Positions 22,687 through 33,270 of a stretch of DNA of 64,000 nucleotides are shown here, in pieces. Position 1 is the stretch's first letter. Each line of letters opens with the position of its first letter. Both the position numbers and the translations under genes were made by a program. This DNA comes from Cricetomys ansorgei (taxonomy: Eukaryota; Chordata; Mammalia; Rodentia; Nesomyidae), in NCBI GenBank assembly GCA_026225945.1, contig JAMJFZ010000239.1:31634501-31698500 (forward strand), written 5' to 3'. Below the pieces are notes generated by a model that saw only the letters and a list, made by a program, of their open reading frames with translations, ran no database searches and was not told the DNA's origin.

Positions 22687-22905
22687 AGAAACCACTCGCA
22701 AGTGTAGATCCAGAGTTGGATAAATAGTTACATATTTGCCTGCCTCTACATGAGCATTGTTTGGGTTCTGTTTTTCTTTCTAGATGTTCTAGCTACAATG
22801 GCATCACCAGACACACTAAGCCCATCCCTGTTGCAGGGACATTGGTTGCCTGTTCCAAGTGCCTTCTCCATATCCCTTCACAAACCCATCTCCCTGCTAC
22901 CATCT

Positions 22906-23425
22906 TTTTTTTTTTTTTTTTTTTTAACTTAATGGTCAACGTTTCAAAAAAGCCCTTCCCATCACTAACTCCCAAGTGGCTGTCCTTTGATCTCCATCAC
23001 AAGGCTCTTCTTTCTGAACAGCTAGCTGCTTCTGGTTCATTACCTTGATCAGCTCTGCTGCACCTCTGGTGAACGCAGAAACCAACGGCACAACATAATA
23101 GATCTCATTAGACATCAGAGCGAACAGACAAACATGGAAGCTCTGGAATCTCGAGAAAACGTTGAAAGAATATCTAAAATTGTCACGGTCCTGGAAAACC
23201 CAGAACATTTTAGTTTGCCCAACAAACAAGAATCTCTGAAACTGTGTAGCCATTCTTAGGGTCTAGAATACTGTTCTCCTGGTTTGAGGAAGGGAAAGGG
23301 AAAATGTCATTAAATTCTCTCTCAGTCTCTGAACATACACATTTTAAGACAGTTAATGAAAGGGAGAAGTATAAGCAGCAGGCTGTGCTATTGATGAATG
23401 TCATTGAGTTTTCACTAGCTAGATC
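22906..23425 (-). pseudogene. Processed retrocopy of an unidentified transcript
   Basis: A T run at 22905-22925 is a polyA tail when read on the minus strand. A 9-bp direct repeat, CTACCATCT, flanks the block at 22897-22905 and 23426-23434 and fits a target-site duplication. The insert is about 500 bp and its other end is about where a 5'-truncated copy would stop. It carries overlapping minus-strand frames of 105 codons (22936-23253, starting MATQFQRF) and 64 codons. I recognise no protein in either, so the copied part may be a 3'UTR or a little-known mRNA or lncRNA. The flanking MaLR, L1 and B2 repeats do not explain it. It could instead be an unknown SINE or LINE tail. Confidence 0.55.
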
Positions 23426-23434
23426 CTACCATCT

Positions 23435-26039
23435 GGATGATGTTATGCTAAAAAAAGAAAAATCAAGGCAGGGCATTTAATTGGGTGTGCATGGGATGTC
23501 TTATCAACATAAGCTTTAGCTGCAGGCTATTAACGGGGTTATCTGGGGGCTGGTAGGTGTCAGTAGTTTCCAGTCTTGACTACAAATTAGAAACTTGTAT
23601 TTGTGTACATGCCAAGACTCTTTAACTAAGGAATAGCTGAGTGTGGGGTCCTGCTATCAAAAAAATTTTAAAGTTACCCCTCAAGCTCTGTGCAACCATG
23701 CTAAGCATCACCGACAACAGGATTTATACAATTCGGCCTGAAGAGAAGTGGGGGGAAGTGTTACATTGACGAGACAGGCAGAAAACGTCCCCAACATTTG
23801 CAGTTCTTTCCAGGAAATGAGGATGTTTGTTTTTTTACTTTGAGAGACATTGATCATTTTACTTCACCATCTGAGCTAGCTAAGTCGAAACTGTTATGAG
23901 TGGTTAAAAAGAGATGGACACACAGATTTGGGGGGAGAGTGGGGGAAGAAATATTTTTAAATGTTAATTAAACTGGAGAGATGCGGACTGTGTGCTTTAT
24001 TGAGTGAGAGGCGAAAGGGCTTGTTAACTGAAGGATCTGGACACAGCGAGGCATCCTGGAGACCGTCCAGCAGGCTCAGGACCTACCTGCCTTGCCCACT
24101 CTGCTGCTTGTCAGTTCTGTGGCACAGGACCCGTTCCGGGTTTTCCAGCCTGCTCGCTTACTGCCAGAGCAAAAGGGGCACCAGGAGATGGGTGACCCTT
24201 TCCTTGCTTGGTTGGTACAGTAAATATGGGCGGAGGCCCTGAGCATTCCTAGGAACTGCTCTCTTCTCCCTGTACAGTAGACAGACACGCCCGGGGAGAA
24301 CTGTGCAGGGTGTGTGCTAAGTGCTAAAGAAGTGCTCGCAGCATCCACAGTCACTGATGGGCTCCGGATGCAGGCGCACCTTACTGGGAGCCCTGAAAGG
24401 TAGAATCTCAACTTCATCCTCGATGGCTTCATTTTCCTTTCCTCTCTAGGGGAGTGTGGCTCGCTTTCGCAGCTTCTCAGACAGGTAGATCCAAGTGAAA
24501 TAGATTCGTGAGTAGGCTGGCTTCTGGGACTCTGTGTTTCCCTGGCAGTGATGGCTTTCTAATGGGAGCTGCTGTTTTCCTGAAGGACTGAGTGAAGCGT
24601 GCAGACAAGCAGAGCAGCCATGGGTCCTCCCGTGACGGACAGGTTTGCTCTGTGCACAGTGACCACCTGTTTCTTTTAGAAGGCTTGATCTCTCCTGTCT
24701 GGAACTAGTCTGAATCTCATCACACCTCCTAGCAGCCTCTCAGAATACTGCAGTCAAATTTGAGGGAGGAGGTCTCCTGCTCTCATGCAAATCTTCTTGG
24801 GAGGAGTCCCTTGGCTCTTCTTTCTTCCCCTCCTCAGTCTGTTTATTCAGGGACAATGTTCACATCCTGGACACATGGTAAAACTAAATCAAACAACACC
24901 AACAGTGTAACATTCTTGTTAATGGTCACTCGCGAAGGATGTGTAAGAACATTCCAAGTCTGGTACTGGAGCCTTAGTAAAGTTTTTTTTTTTTCTTTCC
25001 CCAATATCAGCTGGTCACAGAATAGGCATATGAAAATCTCATATACAAATTCCAAGCGCAAACAAATCTTGTTTATCTCTTATAAATGAAGTGAAAGTTC
25101 AAAAAGAACACCAGCGTTCCCTCTGCCCCAAAGCTCTGAAAAGATAGGCTACTGTTTAATCCTGAAGAGTTTGGGTATTATTAGAAACATCAGATGGAAT
25201 AGGGGCAAGCCCTCTGCTTTGGCTTTGATCTTGACTGCCTGCTGGCTGCTGCCCTTCCCCAGAGTGCCAACGTTCTTGAAAACGTAGCTTTCACTTGTGT
25301 TTACTCTTCTATCACCCACTACACTTTGGCACCCATCCTCACGTTCCACCAAAGCCTGTCCAGCACTGTGGCCAGTGACATCCTCAGGATCACATTCAAT
25401 GGACATTACAGCAATTCTTACTTAACCTCTGTGGGTAGTCTCCTGTTGTCTTGTTCAGTCCTCCTGACACCCGGGACGCTCCTCTCCTTGACATTCTTTG
25501 GTTCTTCTGATCTCTGTTAGTATCTATTCTGGGTCTTCTGGTCCCTGACCTTGACAGTTATCTCTCCCAAGCTGCTGTCCTAGAGGCATTCATTTGTCAC
25601 CTTGCTTATGGGTATGTGCTTCCAAGCCACCATTTCCAGACTCACTTTTCTACCTGGGGATCGAGAACTGCAAACCCAGCGTCTGTGAGCATCGCTCACT
25701 TACATATTCCACAAGCAACCCAAAGCAATGGATCCTAAGTGGAACCCTGTCATCCACCCAGAAGCCCCTCCTCTTCCTTTTCTCTTGCTTCACAGAACAA
25801 TATTTCATCCAATTCTTGGAGTTGGGATCCTGAGACCCAGCCTTGCCTTTGTACTCAGTCTCAACTCATCTAACTCTCTTACAATTATCTAACTCATCTG
25901 ACTATGTTGCAACTTCCTGAAATCCTGCTTTACCCAACCTAGAAGACCTGTCAGCAACTTGGAAAAGAAAACTGCCCAGATGAGTAACCAGAAGAGCCCA
26001 GAATAGACAGAATACAGGTCAGAAGAGCCACAGCATCCA
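23435..26039. other. Unclassified sequence, GC-richer at 24.0-24.6 kb, L2-like in parts
   Basis: The stretch 24,000-24,600 is richer in GC and CpG than its surroundings and repeat-free, but has no convincing coding frame (118 codons on the complement at 24076-24432). From about 25,250 on, the C/T-rich text is loosely L2-like (for example 'cagaagcccctcctcttcc'), too decayed to delimit. A T12 run is at about 24985. Confidence 0.35.
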
Positions 26040-26155
26040 TGAGTACCAAACAAAACAAATCTCATTTCATGTTACTTTTCTGCTCAAAAAAAAATTCCAA
26101 GGTCTCTTGCAATCTTCAGAATAAAGTGTAATCCTTCTGAGATATCTGGTTAGCT
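26040..26155 (+). mobile_element. L2 LINE fragment
   Basis: 'tgttacttttctgctcaaaa', 'ttccaaggtctcttgcaatc' and 'ttcagaataaagtgtaatcc' match the L2 phrase order 'atgtcactcctctgctcaaa...ccattgcctacaggataaagtccaaactcc'. Confidence 0.5.
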
Positions 26156-26192
26156 CTATTATCAACTGGACACAACCCTGAGTCACTTGGAA

Positions 26193-26515
26193 AGAAAGAA
26201 CCTCAACTGAAGTGTTGCATCAGTCAGAATTGCCTGTGGCCATGGTTTTGATTGGTGATTGACATTGGAGGGCACCGCCTACTCTGGGTGGCATCATACC
26301 TAGGCGGTTTGGTCTGGGCAAGCTACCTGAGCAAGCCAGAGAGTACACCAGTCAGTAAGCAGCGTTCCTCCACGGCTTCTGTTTCAACTCCTGCCCTGGT
26401 TTCCCTCAATGATAGATTGTGTCCTGGAAGTGTAAGCCAAATAAAACCTTTCCTCCCTCGCGCTGCTTTTGGCTAGAGTGTTTTATCACAGTAAAAGACA
26501 TATAAACCAGAACAC
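26193..26515 (+). mobile_element. MaLR-like rodent repeat, plus strand
   Basis: 'ttgattggtgattgacattg', 'gagggcaccgcctactctgg', 'ctgagcaagccagagag', 'gtcagtaagcagcgttcctc', 'gtcctggaagtgtaagccaa' with AATAAAACC, 'ctgcttttggctagag' and 'aaaccagaacactgag'. It matches a very common rodent LTR-like repeat whose end has the aataaaccctttcctcccc plus hairless tail form. Family name uncertain. Confidence 0.65.
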
Positions 26516-26861
26516 TGAGTTCTTGAGTGTTAGTTCTTGGAGTGTTCTCACCAGAGTCATTCCCTCCTGGGAGTCCTGCTGTCCACTCTTGAGTACGCCA
26601 AGTTTCTCCATCCATCCTGGTCTTCCTGTGTGCCGGCTTTCTCCATCTCCACAAGATAACCTCTATTTACCTTTAAGAGCTTAACAGTAACTCCTCCTAT
26701 TAAGTATTCTGTGGCTCATAGAGATTTCTTTAGTCCCATGTGCTCACCAAACAAAAACACAGACTGGAGCACGGTTATGAAAATCCACTTTGGGAAGCAT
26801 CCAGACCTGAGTTCCTCTTAGCCTCTCTCATGTTACAGCTGTAAACCTCAACTTTCAGTTC

Positions 26862-27350
26862 TGTTGCTGTGATAAACTACCATGGCCAAAAAGCAAAGCA
26901 GGGGAGAAAGAGGTCTATTTCAGCGTGTGAATCCAGAGTTCACTCCATCATTGTGGGGAGGTCAAGGCAGGAATTTCAAACAGCTGGTCGGTCACATTGC
27001 ATCCGCTGTCCAGACCACCCAGAAACGAATGCATACATGCTTATGTATGTATACTTATACAAGTATACTTGCTTATAAGTATACAATGTATGATAAGTAT
27101 ATTGTATACATTATACAAGTAAAATGTATACTTCCTTATGCTCAGTTTTATCTCTCTATTCTTACAATGACAGGACCTCCACCACCCCACCTAGGCACCA
27201 CTGACAATGGGCTGGGTCTTCCTGTGTCAATTAACTTAAGACAGTCATTCAGGCCAATGCAACATAGACAATCCTTCATTAAGGTTCTTTCCCGGTTGAT
27301 TCTAGGTTATGCTAAGTTGACAACTACAGCTAACCATTATAACACCCAAC
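26862..27350 (-). mobile_element. MaLR-like rodent repeat, minus strand, with internal insertion
   Basis: The left end 'cagttctgttgctgtgataa' and the middle 'agctggtcggtcacattgca' belong to the reverse complement of a rodent LTR-like repeat. So do 'atgctcagttttatctctct' after the insertion, 'tgacaatgggctgggtcttc' and the right end 'gctaagttgacaactacagc'. A hairpin-rich insertion of about 90 bp splits it at 27046-27134. The 158-codon plus-strand open frame over this element is repeat-derived. Confidence 0.65.
27046..27134. repeat. AT-rich, hairpin-forming insertion
   Basis: Made of overlapping GTATAC/CTTATA units. Arms GTATACTTATA (27049-27059) and TATAAGTATAC (27074-27084) are perfect complements around a 14-base loop that itself contains the palindrome AAGTATACTT. 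Similar TGCTTATG and TCCTTATG words border it on both sides. Confidence 0.8.
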
Positions 27351-27404
27351 CTTCATAATCCTAAAAATGTGAATTGTAACAGGATTTAACTTTGTATTTT
27401 TGGA

Positions 27405-27500
27405 AATATTAAATGAAATGATTACTATTAAACACTTGGCATGGTAACTGAGACATCATTGTGAACACTCAGTAAGTGATAACTCTTGTAGTTCATGGAA
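27405..27500 (-). mobile_element. MIR-like fragment
   Basis: 'ttaaatgaaatgattactat', 'taaacacttggcatggtaac' and 'cactcagtaagtgataactc' follow the antisense MIR end (aatgagataat...agcacttggcac...agtaagtgctcaataa). Confidence 0.5.
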
Positions 27501-27770
27501 CGTAGTCTTATATCAAACCCTGTGAACTATATTTATAGTTCATTATCATTACATTGTTTGTTTACATGTCATCTTTCCCCAAAGCTCTACAAGTTATTTC
27601 TAGTCTAGAAGCCTCAAGAACCATAATAAAGTAAACTTCTGTTGGTTAAGTCACACTGTACGTGGTATCTTGTTATGACAGGTTGAGTGGACTTATGCAC
27701 ATTGGGCATAGTATCTGCTATGATAATTAAAAAACATATAAGTTGATATTATCTGTTAAGGGATATTAAT

Positions 27771-28110
27771 CAGATTCATGCCACTATGATAAAATACTTG
27801 ACAAGCTTATAAAGAGGAGAGATCTATTCTGGCTCACAGTTTGTGTGATTTCAGCCCATGGCCAGTGAGCTCATTGCTTTTGGACCTGTTGTAAAGCAGC
27901 AATAGTATGCTATGTTGGGGAATAAATGGCAGCAGAAGCTGTTCACCACATAGCATCCAATAAGAAAGGAGAGAAAAGGGTCTGAGGTTCCACTTTCCTG
28001 TTCAAGGAAATTCCTCCAGTGAACTACATTTCTTAAAAGCCTCACAATCTCCCGACAGCATCAGAGGTTGAGGACCAAGCATTTAACACACAGTACTCTG
28101 GAGGACACAC
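27771..28110 (-). mobile_element. MaLR-type LTR fragment
   Basis: Reverse-complement MaLR text: 'atgataaaatacttgacaag', 'atctattctggctcacagtt', 'cagcagaagctgttcaccac', 'aaaagcctcacaatctcccg', 'gaggttgaggaccaagcatt', 'ggaggacac'. Diverged. Confidence 0.65.
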
Positions 28111-28149
28111 CTACAGATGTCAGGAAGGACTTATTGCACTGTCAGACAC

Positions 28150-29085
28150 TGTAGAGGAATAGGCCTGTGTGAAAGCTAGGAAGGGTCTATATTTCAGGGA
28201 AATATATGAAGGAATCACATTCAGAGGCCTGTGTAGTCCAGATAGAATGTAGAAAGCATGTTGGCACACACCTTTAACTCCATTATTCAGAAAGCTGTGG
28301 TAGCAAACATCTTTAATCCCAGTATTCAGAAAGCAGTGATGGTCCATGCCTTTAATCCCTAAGACAGAAACAGAGTGTGGAGGCAGACACAGGAAGCAGA
28401 GTACAGAAAGAGTTAGTGTCACACAAGAAGTGACATCTGAGACAAGTCAGTGAAGGACAGGAAAAGTGGCTAATCAGAGGAAGAGTTAGCAGATTGAGTC
28501 AGAGTGAGGACATACTCACTCTCATGATATAAAAGCAGGCTCTCAGCTCAGAGCAGAGTCAGTTATAGCAGTTGAGTTATAGCAGGTAGTATGAGGCAAG
28601 CAGTCTGAAGCAGACAGGCTGGGGGAGATACACAGAATCACAGAGGCAGCACAGCAGAATAAGTCAGTATCAGACAGGAAGAGTGGGTCAGTTTGAAGCC
28701 GAGCAGAGCAGTTCAGTCTGAGGCAGCCAGAGAGTCAGCTAGAATTTATCAAAGTCAGAACAGTTGAGTAGGAAACAGTCAGCTGGCTCAGAAGATCAGT
28801 TTGAACCAGTCAGCTTGGAGAAGAGTTTGGGCCAGAACAACAAGTGAGTTGAGCTGAACCAGAAGAGTCAGAGTTCAGAAGGAGCTAGTCAGAGTGGTTC
28901 AGTCAGCAGTAAGTCTCAAAGATTGATTAGAGTGTACAGAGGTTTGAATGTTCTAGATTGTACGAAGGTTGAGGCTGAAGCTTTCCAGTTGTAAGGATTA
29001 AGACTAAACTGTACGGATGCTGAAACACTCCAGGGCTCTAGGCTAGAGCCGGTGATTGAATTAGGCAAAGAATAAACTGTCTTCA
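28150..29085 (+). mobile_element. Solo LTR, unnamed rodent ERV family (copy 2 of 3)
   Basis: Starts TGTAGAGGAATAGGCCTG and ends shortly after AATAAA (29071-29076), with ATATAAAAG at 28527-28535 as TATA box. The U3 contains three B1-head-like units, each with 'ctttaa(t/c)(c)cc' and 'attcagaaagc', at about 28263-28359 with a 38-bp period. The stretch after the TATA is built of CAGTC/GAGTTATAGCAG-like short iterations. It is collinear with the minus-strand copy at 1131-2012. No internal region and no clear target-site duplication. Confidence 0.75.
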
Positions 29086-30074
29086 AACCAGAAGCTACAT
29101 CTATAGGACACCATCCTTAATACGCTTTACTTCATTCAATGCTCCATCCAAGCTGTTGGAATGGGTGCAGTTATCACGATTTCATAAAGAAACAGAACGG
29201 ATCAGGTCTCCAAAGTCAGAGATAGCAAGAATGCATGGATCAGGAACTTACAACATCTGACCTCAGAGCCTCATGATGTTACATGGTAAAACTGAATTAT
29301 CTGGGATGAGTGCAAACAGAAACTAGTGAGTAATAAACACCTTAAACATATTAAAAGAGAAAACGCGGTAAAATACAACACACTTCAGCACTGTCATTTT
29401 CATGTAAAACCGCATGCAGGCAAGTTCATATGCCTTTCTTGGCTGGAGAGGACAAAGAAGGAAAGGAAGAGATTGTTTCTTCAAGTCTGATGCTTGGAGC
29501 ACTGCATTAACTGTCTTCCGTAAGCCACTTCTGAAACACACTGTCTACAAGGCTCACTCATGAGTCTTTAGTCTGCAGTGGATCCATAAAGACCTTTCCT
29601 AAACCATTTACCTTTTAAGGTCCATTTCTGCAATCTTTTAAAATTGTTATACATGAACCTAATCCAAAAGAAAAAAAAAAATTGGCCACGTACCCTCACT
29701 GAATATCTCTAAAGTACTCACTTTAGCTTTCCTGAAGGTAACAACCCATTCCTATTGTGTTCATGGATTCACACACTACTGAATGAGGTTCCGTAGTAGC
29801 AACTACAATCCAACTGGTGCAGACAGGTTGGAAAGCAAATACAACACTGCATTTGAAGGGAGGAGAAAGTAATGACCTCTTAGCCCCGAGTGGTCAGTGT
29901 GCTCTGACAATGAGCAGGCAGTGGAGAGCCATGGTTAAATCGGCTCCTTGATTAGATAGAGGATAGGTCAGGAACAAGCATACTGTAGCGCTACTCCTGC
30001 CGATATCTCCTACAAAGTACAATCAAAAGTGCTCAAATGCCGCCGTCTAGATTCCAGTCTTAGTGTTTTCACTG
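29086..30074. other. Unclassified sequence
   Basis: An A11 run lies at about 29670. No repeat or gene recognised. Confidence 0.4.
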
Positions 30075-30250
30075 AACGATTTCCTGTTCTTGGGCAAAGT
30101 ACTTACTATTCCGTAGTCGGCTCCACCTATCAATGGGAAGCTACATTCATTCTGACTAGGATCGGAGGCAAAAAGTGATGAGTACTTCATCAAAGGAATG
30201 AGATAATTTGTAGTTAGAAAGTGATTAGTGTGGAAAGTATTGATTTGCCA
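30075..30250 (-). mobile_element. MIR-like SINE fragment
   Basis: Antisense MIR phrases in order: 'cttgggcaaagtacttacta', 'tatcaatgggaa', 'ggaatgagataatttgtag', 'gtgattagtgtggaaag'. Confidence 0.55.
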
Positions 30251-30261
30251 TCGCTTTTACT

Positions 30262-30660
30262 TATGCATTTATGTAAAGCATGACATCTCCATCTCACACG
30301 AGTTACTCTGCAGATGCAGCGGTGGAGAATGGGAAGCGAGACGCTTATCCTTTAAATGTCGTTTTCCGTGATTATTATTCCCGCTCATTTTTTTATTACA
30401 GTGTCTTTAAAGCTTTTTTATTTCAGCACAGGCATAATCAGTTTAGGATATTCAGAATTAAGCAAATCTAAGCTCTCAGAAGATACCCTCAAGGCCTCGT
30501 GGCCCCGAGGAGGCTTAACTGAATTGTCTGATCATGTAAAACAATCTGTGCAATGAATCAAACAGAAGGAGGGCTGAGATAGCAACACTCCAGTGGTAAT
30601 TCACAGCCTGGGAGCTAAATTGCCACAGAGTTTATCAACTTGTATGGAAAGAGGGGACTC
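30262..30660. other. Candidate conserved non-coding block
   Basis: A repeat-free stretch with well-kept CpGs (GAGACGC, TGTCGTTTTCCG, CTCGTGGCCCCGAGG) and AT-rich factor-type words (CTTTAAATG, TTTATTACAG, GGCATAATCAG, ATTAAGCAAATC). The near-palindrome CCTCGTGGCCCCGAGG is at about 30495. Enhancer-like texture, inferred only. Confidence 0.3.
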
Positions 30661-30894
30661 TGACCCAAGGAAAATTATGCAGCTTCAGAAGAGTCCCAGG
30701 CCCAATGTCAATCTCACTTCACATGGAGGTATAGGATGGATGTTTGAACACTGACCACACAGATGCAGGAAAATAAAAGTTTAAGATGTGAGTGACATGG
30801 AGATTCTTAAACATGAGACCTCTTCCCAAAAGAATCTCAGTCTCATTGGATAACTTTTCTATGATATCATATTTATTGATTATTTGTTTTTATT

Positions 30895-31105
30895 TAATTT
30901 TTTTTCATACAATAAATTTTGGTGATGTTCTTTCCTCTCTTCCAACTCCTCCTAGATCTTCCCCACCTCCCTATCCAGCCAACAGTGTTCTTTCTTTTCC
31001 TCTCTCCAAAAACAAAAACAAATAACAAAAAACTAAAGAGACTCCAATAAAATCCAGTAAGACAAAAAACATCAAAACGAAACAGAAGCACACAAAAAAC
31101 CAAAA
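30895..31105 (-). mobile_element. Rodent L1 3'UTR end (part of inverted L1)
   Basis: The plus strand reads as the complement of the L1 3' end: a T-rich start, 'catacaataaattttggtg', 'cctctcttccaactcctcct', 'agatcttccccacctcccta', then an A/C-rich stretch with CAAAAACAAAA units. It is the same 3' end as the plus-strand copy at 21170-21655. Confidence 0.75.
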
Positions 31106-31124
31106 GAAGCCAGAAGTATACATG

Positions 31125-31490
31125 AGGGAATTGGCAGTATTTTCCAACAAATGATGCTGGACAAACTGGATGGCCATATAGAGAAGAATCCAAATAGATC
31201 CATATCTGTCATCCCACACAACTCCCAAGTATAATCAAGGACCTCAACATAAAACCGGATACCCTAAATCTAGGAGAAGAGAAATTAGGGAATAGGTTCG
31301 AATCCTCCCCTTTGCCCAGGGGAGGATTTTCTGAACAGGACGCTGATAGCACAGGCATTAAAATCCACAGTTGATAAAACAGGACCTCAGAAAGCTAAAT
31401 CCTTTGTATAGTAAAGGATTCCATCATTGAAGCAAAACGGCAGTTTATAGAATGGGAAAAATCTTTACCAATTATGCATGGCTGGATAAC
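31125..31490 (+). mobile_element. L1 ORF2 3' fragment (inverted 5' part of the same L1)
   Basis: ORF2 C-terminal text in plus orientation: 'caacaaatgatgctggacaa', 'aatccaaatagatccatatc', 'aatcaaggacctcaacataa', 'ttctgaacaggacgctgata', 'gaatgggaaaaatctttacc'. It is joined head-to-head to the antisense L1 3'UTR at 30895-31105. That layout fits an L1 5' inversion by twin priming. Stops and an 11-bp hairpin (31301-31328) interrupt it, so it is a dead copy. Confidence 0.75.
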
Positions 31491-32829
31491 GTTTGATAGG
31501 CTGCTTATTACTTATTTCTCATATTAAAGGAGTAGCTGATAAGAGATTTGTCTTAAGGGTTAGGGGGTTTCCTAAGCATAGTCTCCTATTCCATGTCTTT
31601 TAAAAGATAAGTGTGTGCATTTAAAACAACACAGATATGTTTGTTTCTGCTGCATTATTTTTGTGCGTAGAAGTTAACATAAAAACCTAGCATCATTTCT
31701 GATTCTACAACTAAACAATGAATATACCAATGTGGAGATCTGAGCCAAGTCTTGCTGTTTTTTCCCCATTTTCAGTTTTCTTCCCACTTCGCATTTAATT
31801 ACGAACAACTTTATTTTTGCAGCAAACTAGTGACCTTTTTGTGTCTCCAAGCCACATTTCAATATGGAAATCCTCCAGAATTTAAAAATGGAATTGCCCT
31901 TTTCAGTATGCTGGTGATGGGGAAAGGTCTTGAGAAATCTCAACCCTGTGACTTGTCTCATTCTGCATGTACAGCACTGGCAAGCACACAGTAGGCATGC
32001 AGCATGTAGCGAGGGAGCAAATAAATCACAGCTTTTCCACCAAGTTCCACAAGCTGTTTAAACTAAAGGAAATCTGATTTCTGGAAACTAAGTTATGTGC
32101 TAAGCAGACAACATACTAGAAGTTTTGGAAACAGATTGACATAAAAAATGAGTTCTCATTCCTGACAGGCATCTCTAGTCACATAAAACAGAATGTCAGA
32201 AAAATACTGGATTATGTGGTACCATCTTCCCATAGGGGAATAAAACTTGTTTCAAATAATGAACATCATTCAATCCTGGGCATTTTTCATACTGATTTTT
32301 ATCTGAATCATTAACTGGAGTAACTTTATTTTTCTTCCTAGAGAATGAAGAAAAAATCCTTAAGACATAGCTGATTATTTTCTTGGTGGCTTTCATCATT
32401 CCTGAGGATGGACTTGAAAATTCTAGGAAAAGCAAAGAAATGACTAACCGAAATCTAGAGAGTTCTAATTATTCAGGATCTCATTTCCCAGCATGTGGGC
32501 TGTTGGTAATTCCTTTCTGCCTCCCTTTCTCCCACATAATTTTCTTAGGAAGAGAAATGTGCAGGAGCTATGCTCATATCAACACAGCTCCCCAGTAGTT
32601 AGAAGCTGTGATCAAATGTTCCATGTAATTAATTTCTAAAATAAGGTTTGTGGGTTTCTTATGAATTTAGGCTATCCTTAGCAACAACTCAGACCAATTT
32701 TTTAAAGCTTAACAATAAGCCACATTTCATGGATAACGTGTTAACTAGAAGCCAGAGACTCTTGCACATAAGAGCGGGTACAAGAGCTCACTTGTCCAAA
32801 CTCTTCTGTGCACAAAGAGGCAGTCCCCT
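31491..32829. other. Unclassified sequence
   Basis: No recognised gene. A weak MIR/L2-like tail ('acagcactggcaagcacaca', 'gtaggcatgcag') sits near 31970-32010. Confidence 0.4.
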
Positions 32830-33270
32830 GCCCTTTCCTGGAGTTTATGTTTAGTGGAGAAGAGCAAGCAAACGAGGCAGTGAGAGATTCTGTAAAACAT
32901 TCTAGAAGGGTTAATGAGACAGAGTCCGGAGGTGTCTCTGGGGTAGGACATCTTTAGAAAGCGGCTCAGCGTGAGTTTATCTGAGAAGGTGAACTGTGGA
33001 TTGAACCTTGCAGAGACTCAAGGGAAGAGAAATTCATGCAGTGGGCCAGACAACTGTAAAGGGCTCCAGGCAGGAATAAACCTGCATCCGCAGTTCATTT
33101 GAAAGAGAGTGAAAATCGGTGAGTTGAGTTCAAAATGGTGGGGAAAGGAACTGAGCGAGGAAACTGAGGTCACATCTGTAGCTCAGGAAAGGGACTTGTG
33201 GTTATTATGAGAACATGACTTGGGTTCTGTTCTTTAGAGCGCACGGAAGTTCTTGGACCGGGAGTAAATA
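32830..33270 (-). mobile_element. L2-like ancient LINE fragment
   Basis: The plus strand loosely follows antisense L2 text: 'agaaagcggctcagcgtgag', 'agttcatttgaaag', 'ctccaggcaggaataaac', 'gaaactgaggtcacatctg', 'aaagggacttgtgg'. Low identity; boundaries approximate. Confidence 0.4.

Noticed and set aside
26882..27358. 158-codon plus-strand open frame
   Set aside because: It lies entirely over a MaLR-like repeat and the hairpin-rich AT insertion, so it is a by-product of repeat sequence.
28150..29085. Full endogenous retrovirus with gag/pol
   Set aside because: No internal coding sequence flanks any of the LTRs. All appear solo or truncated.
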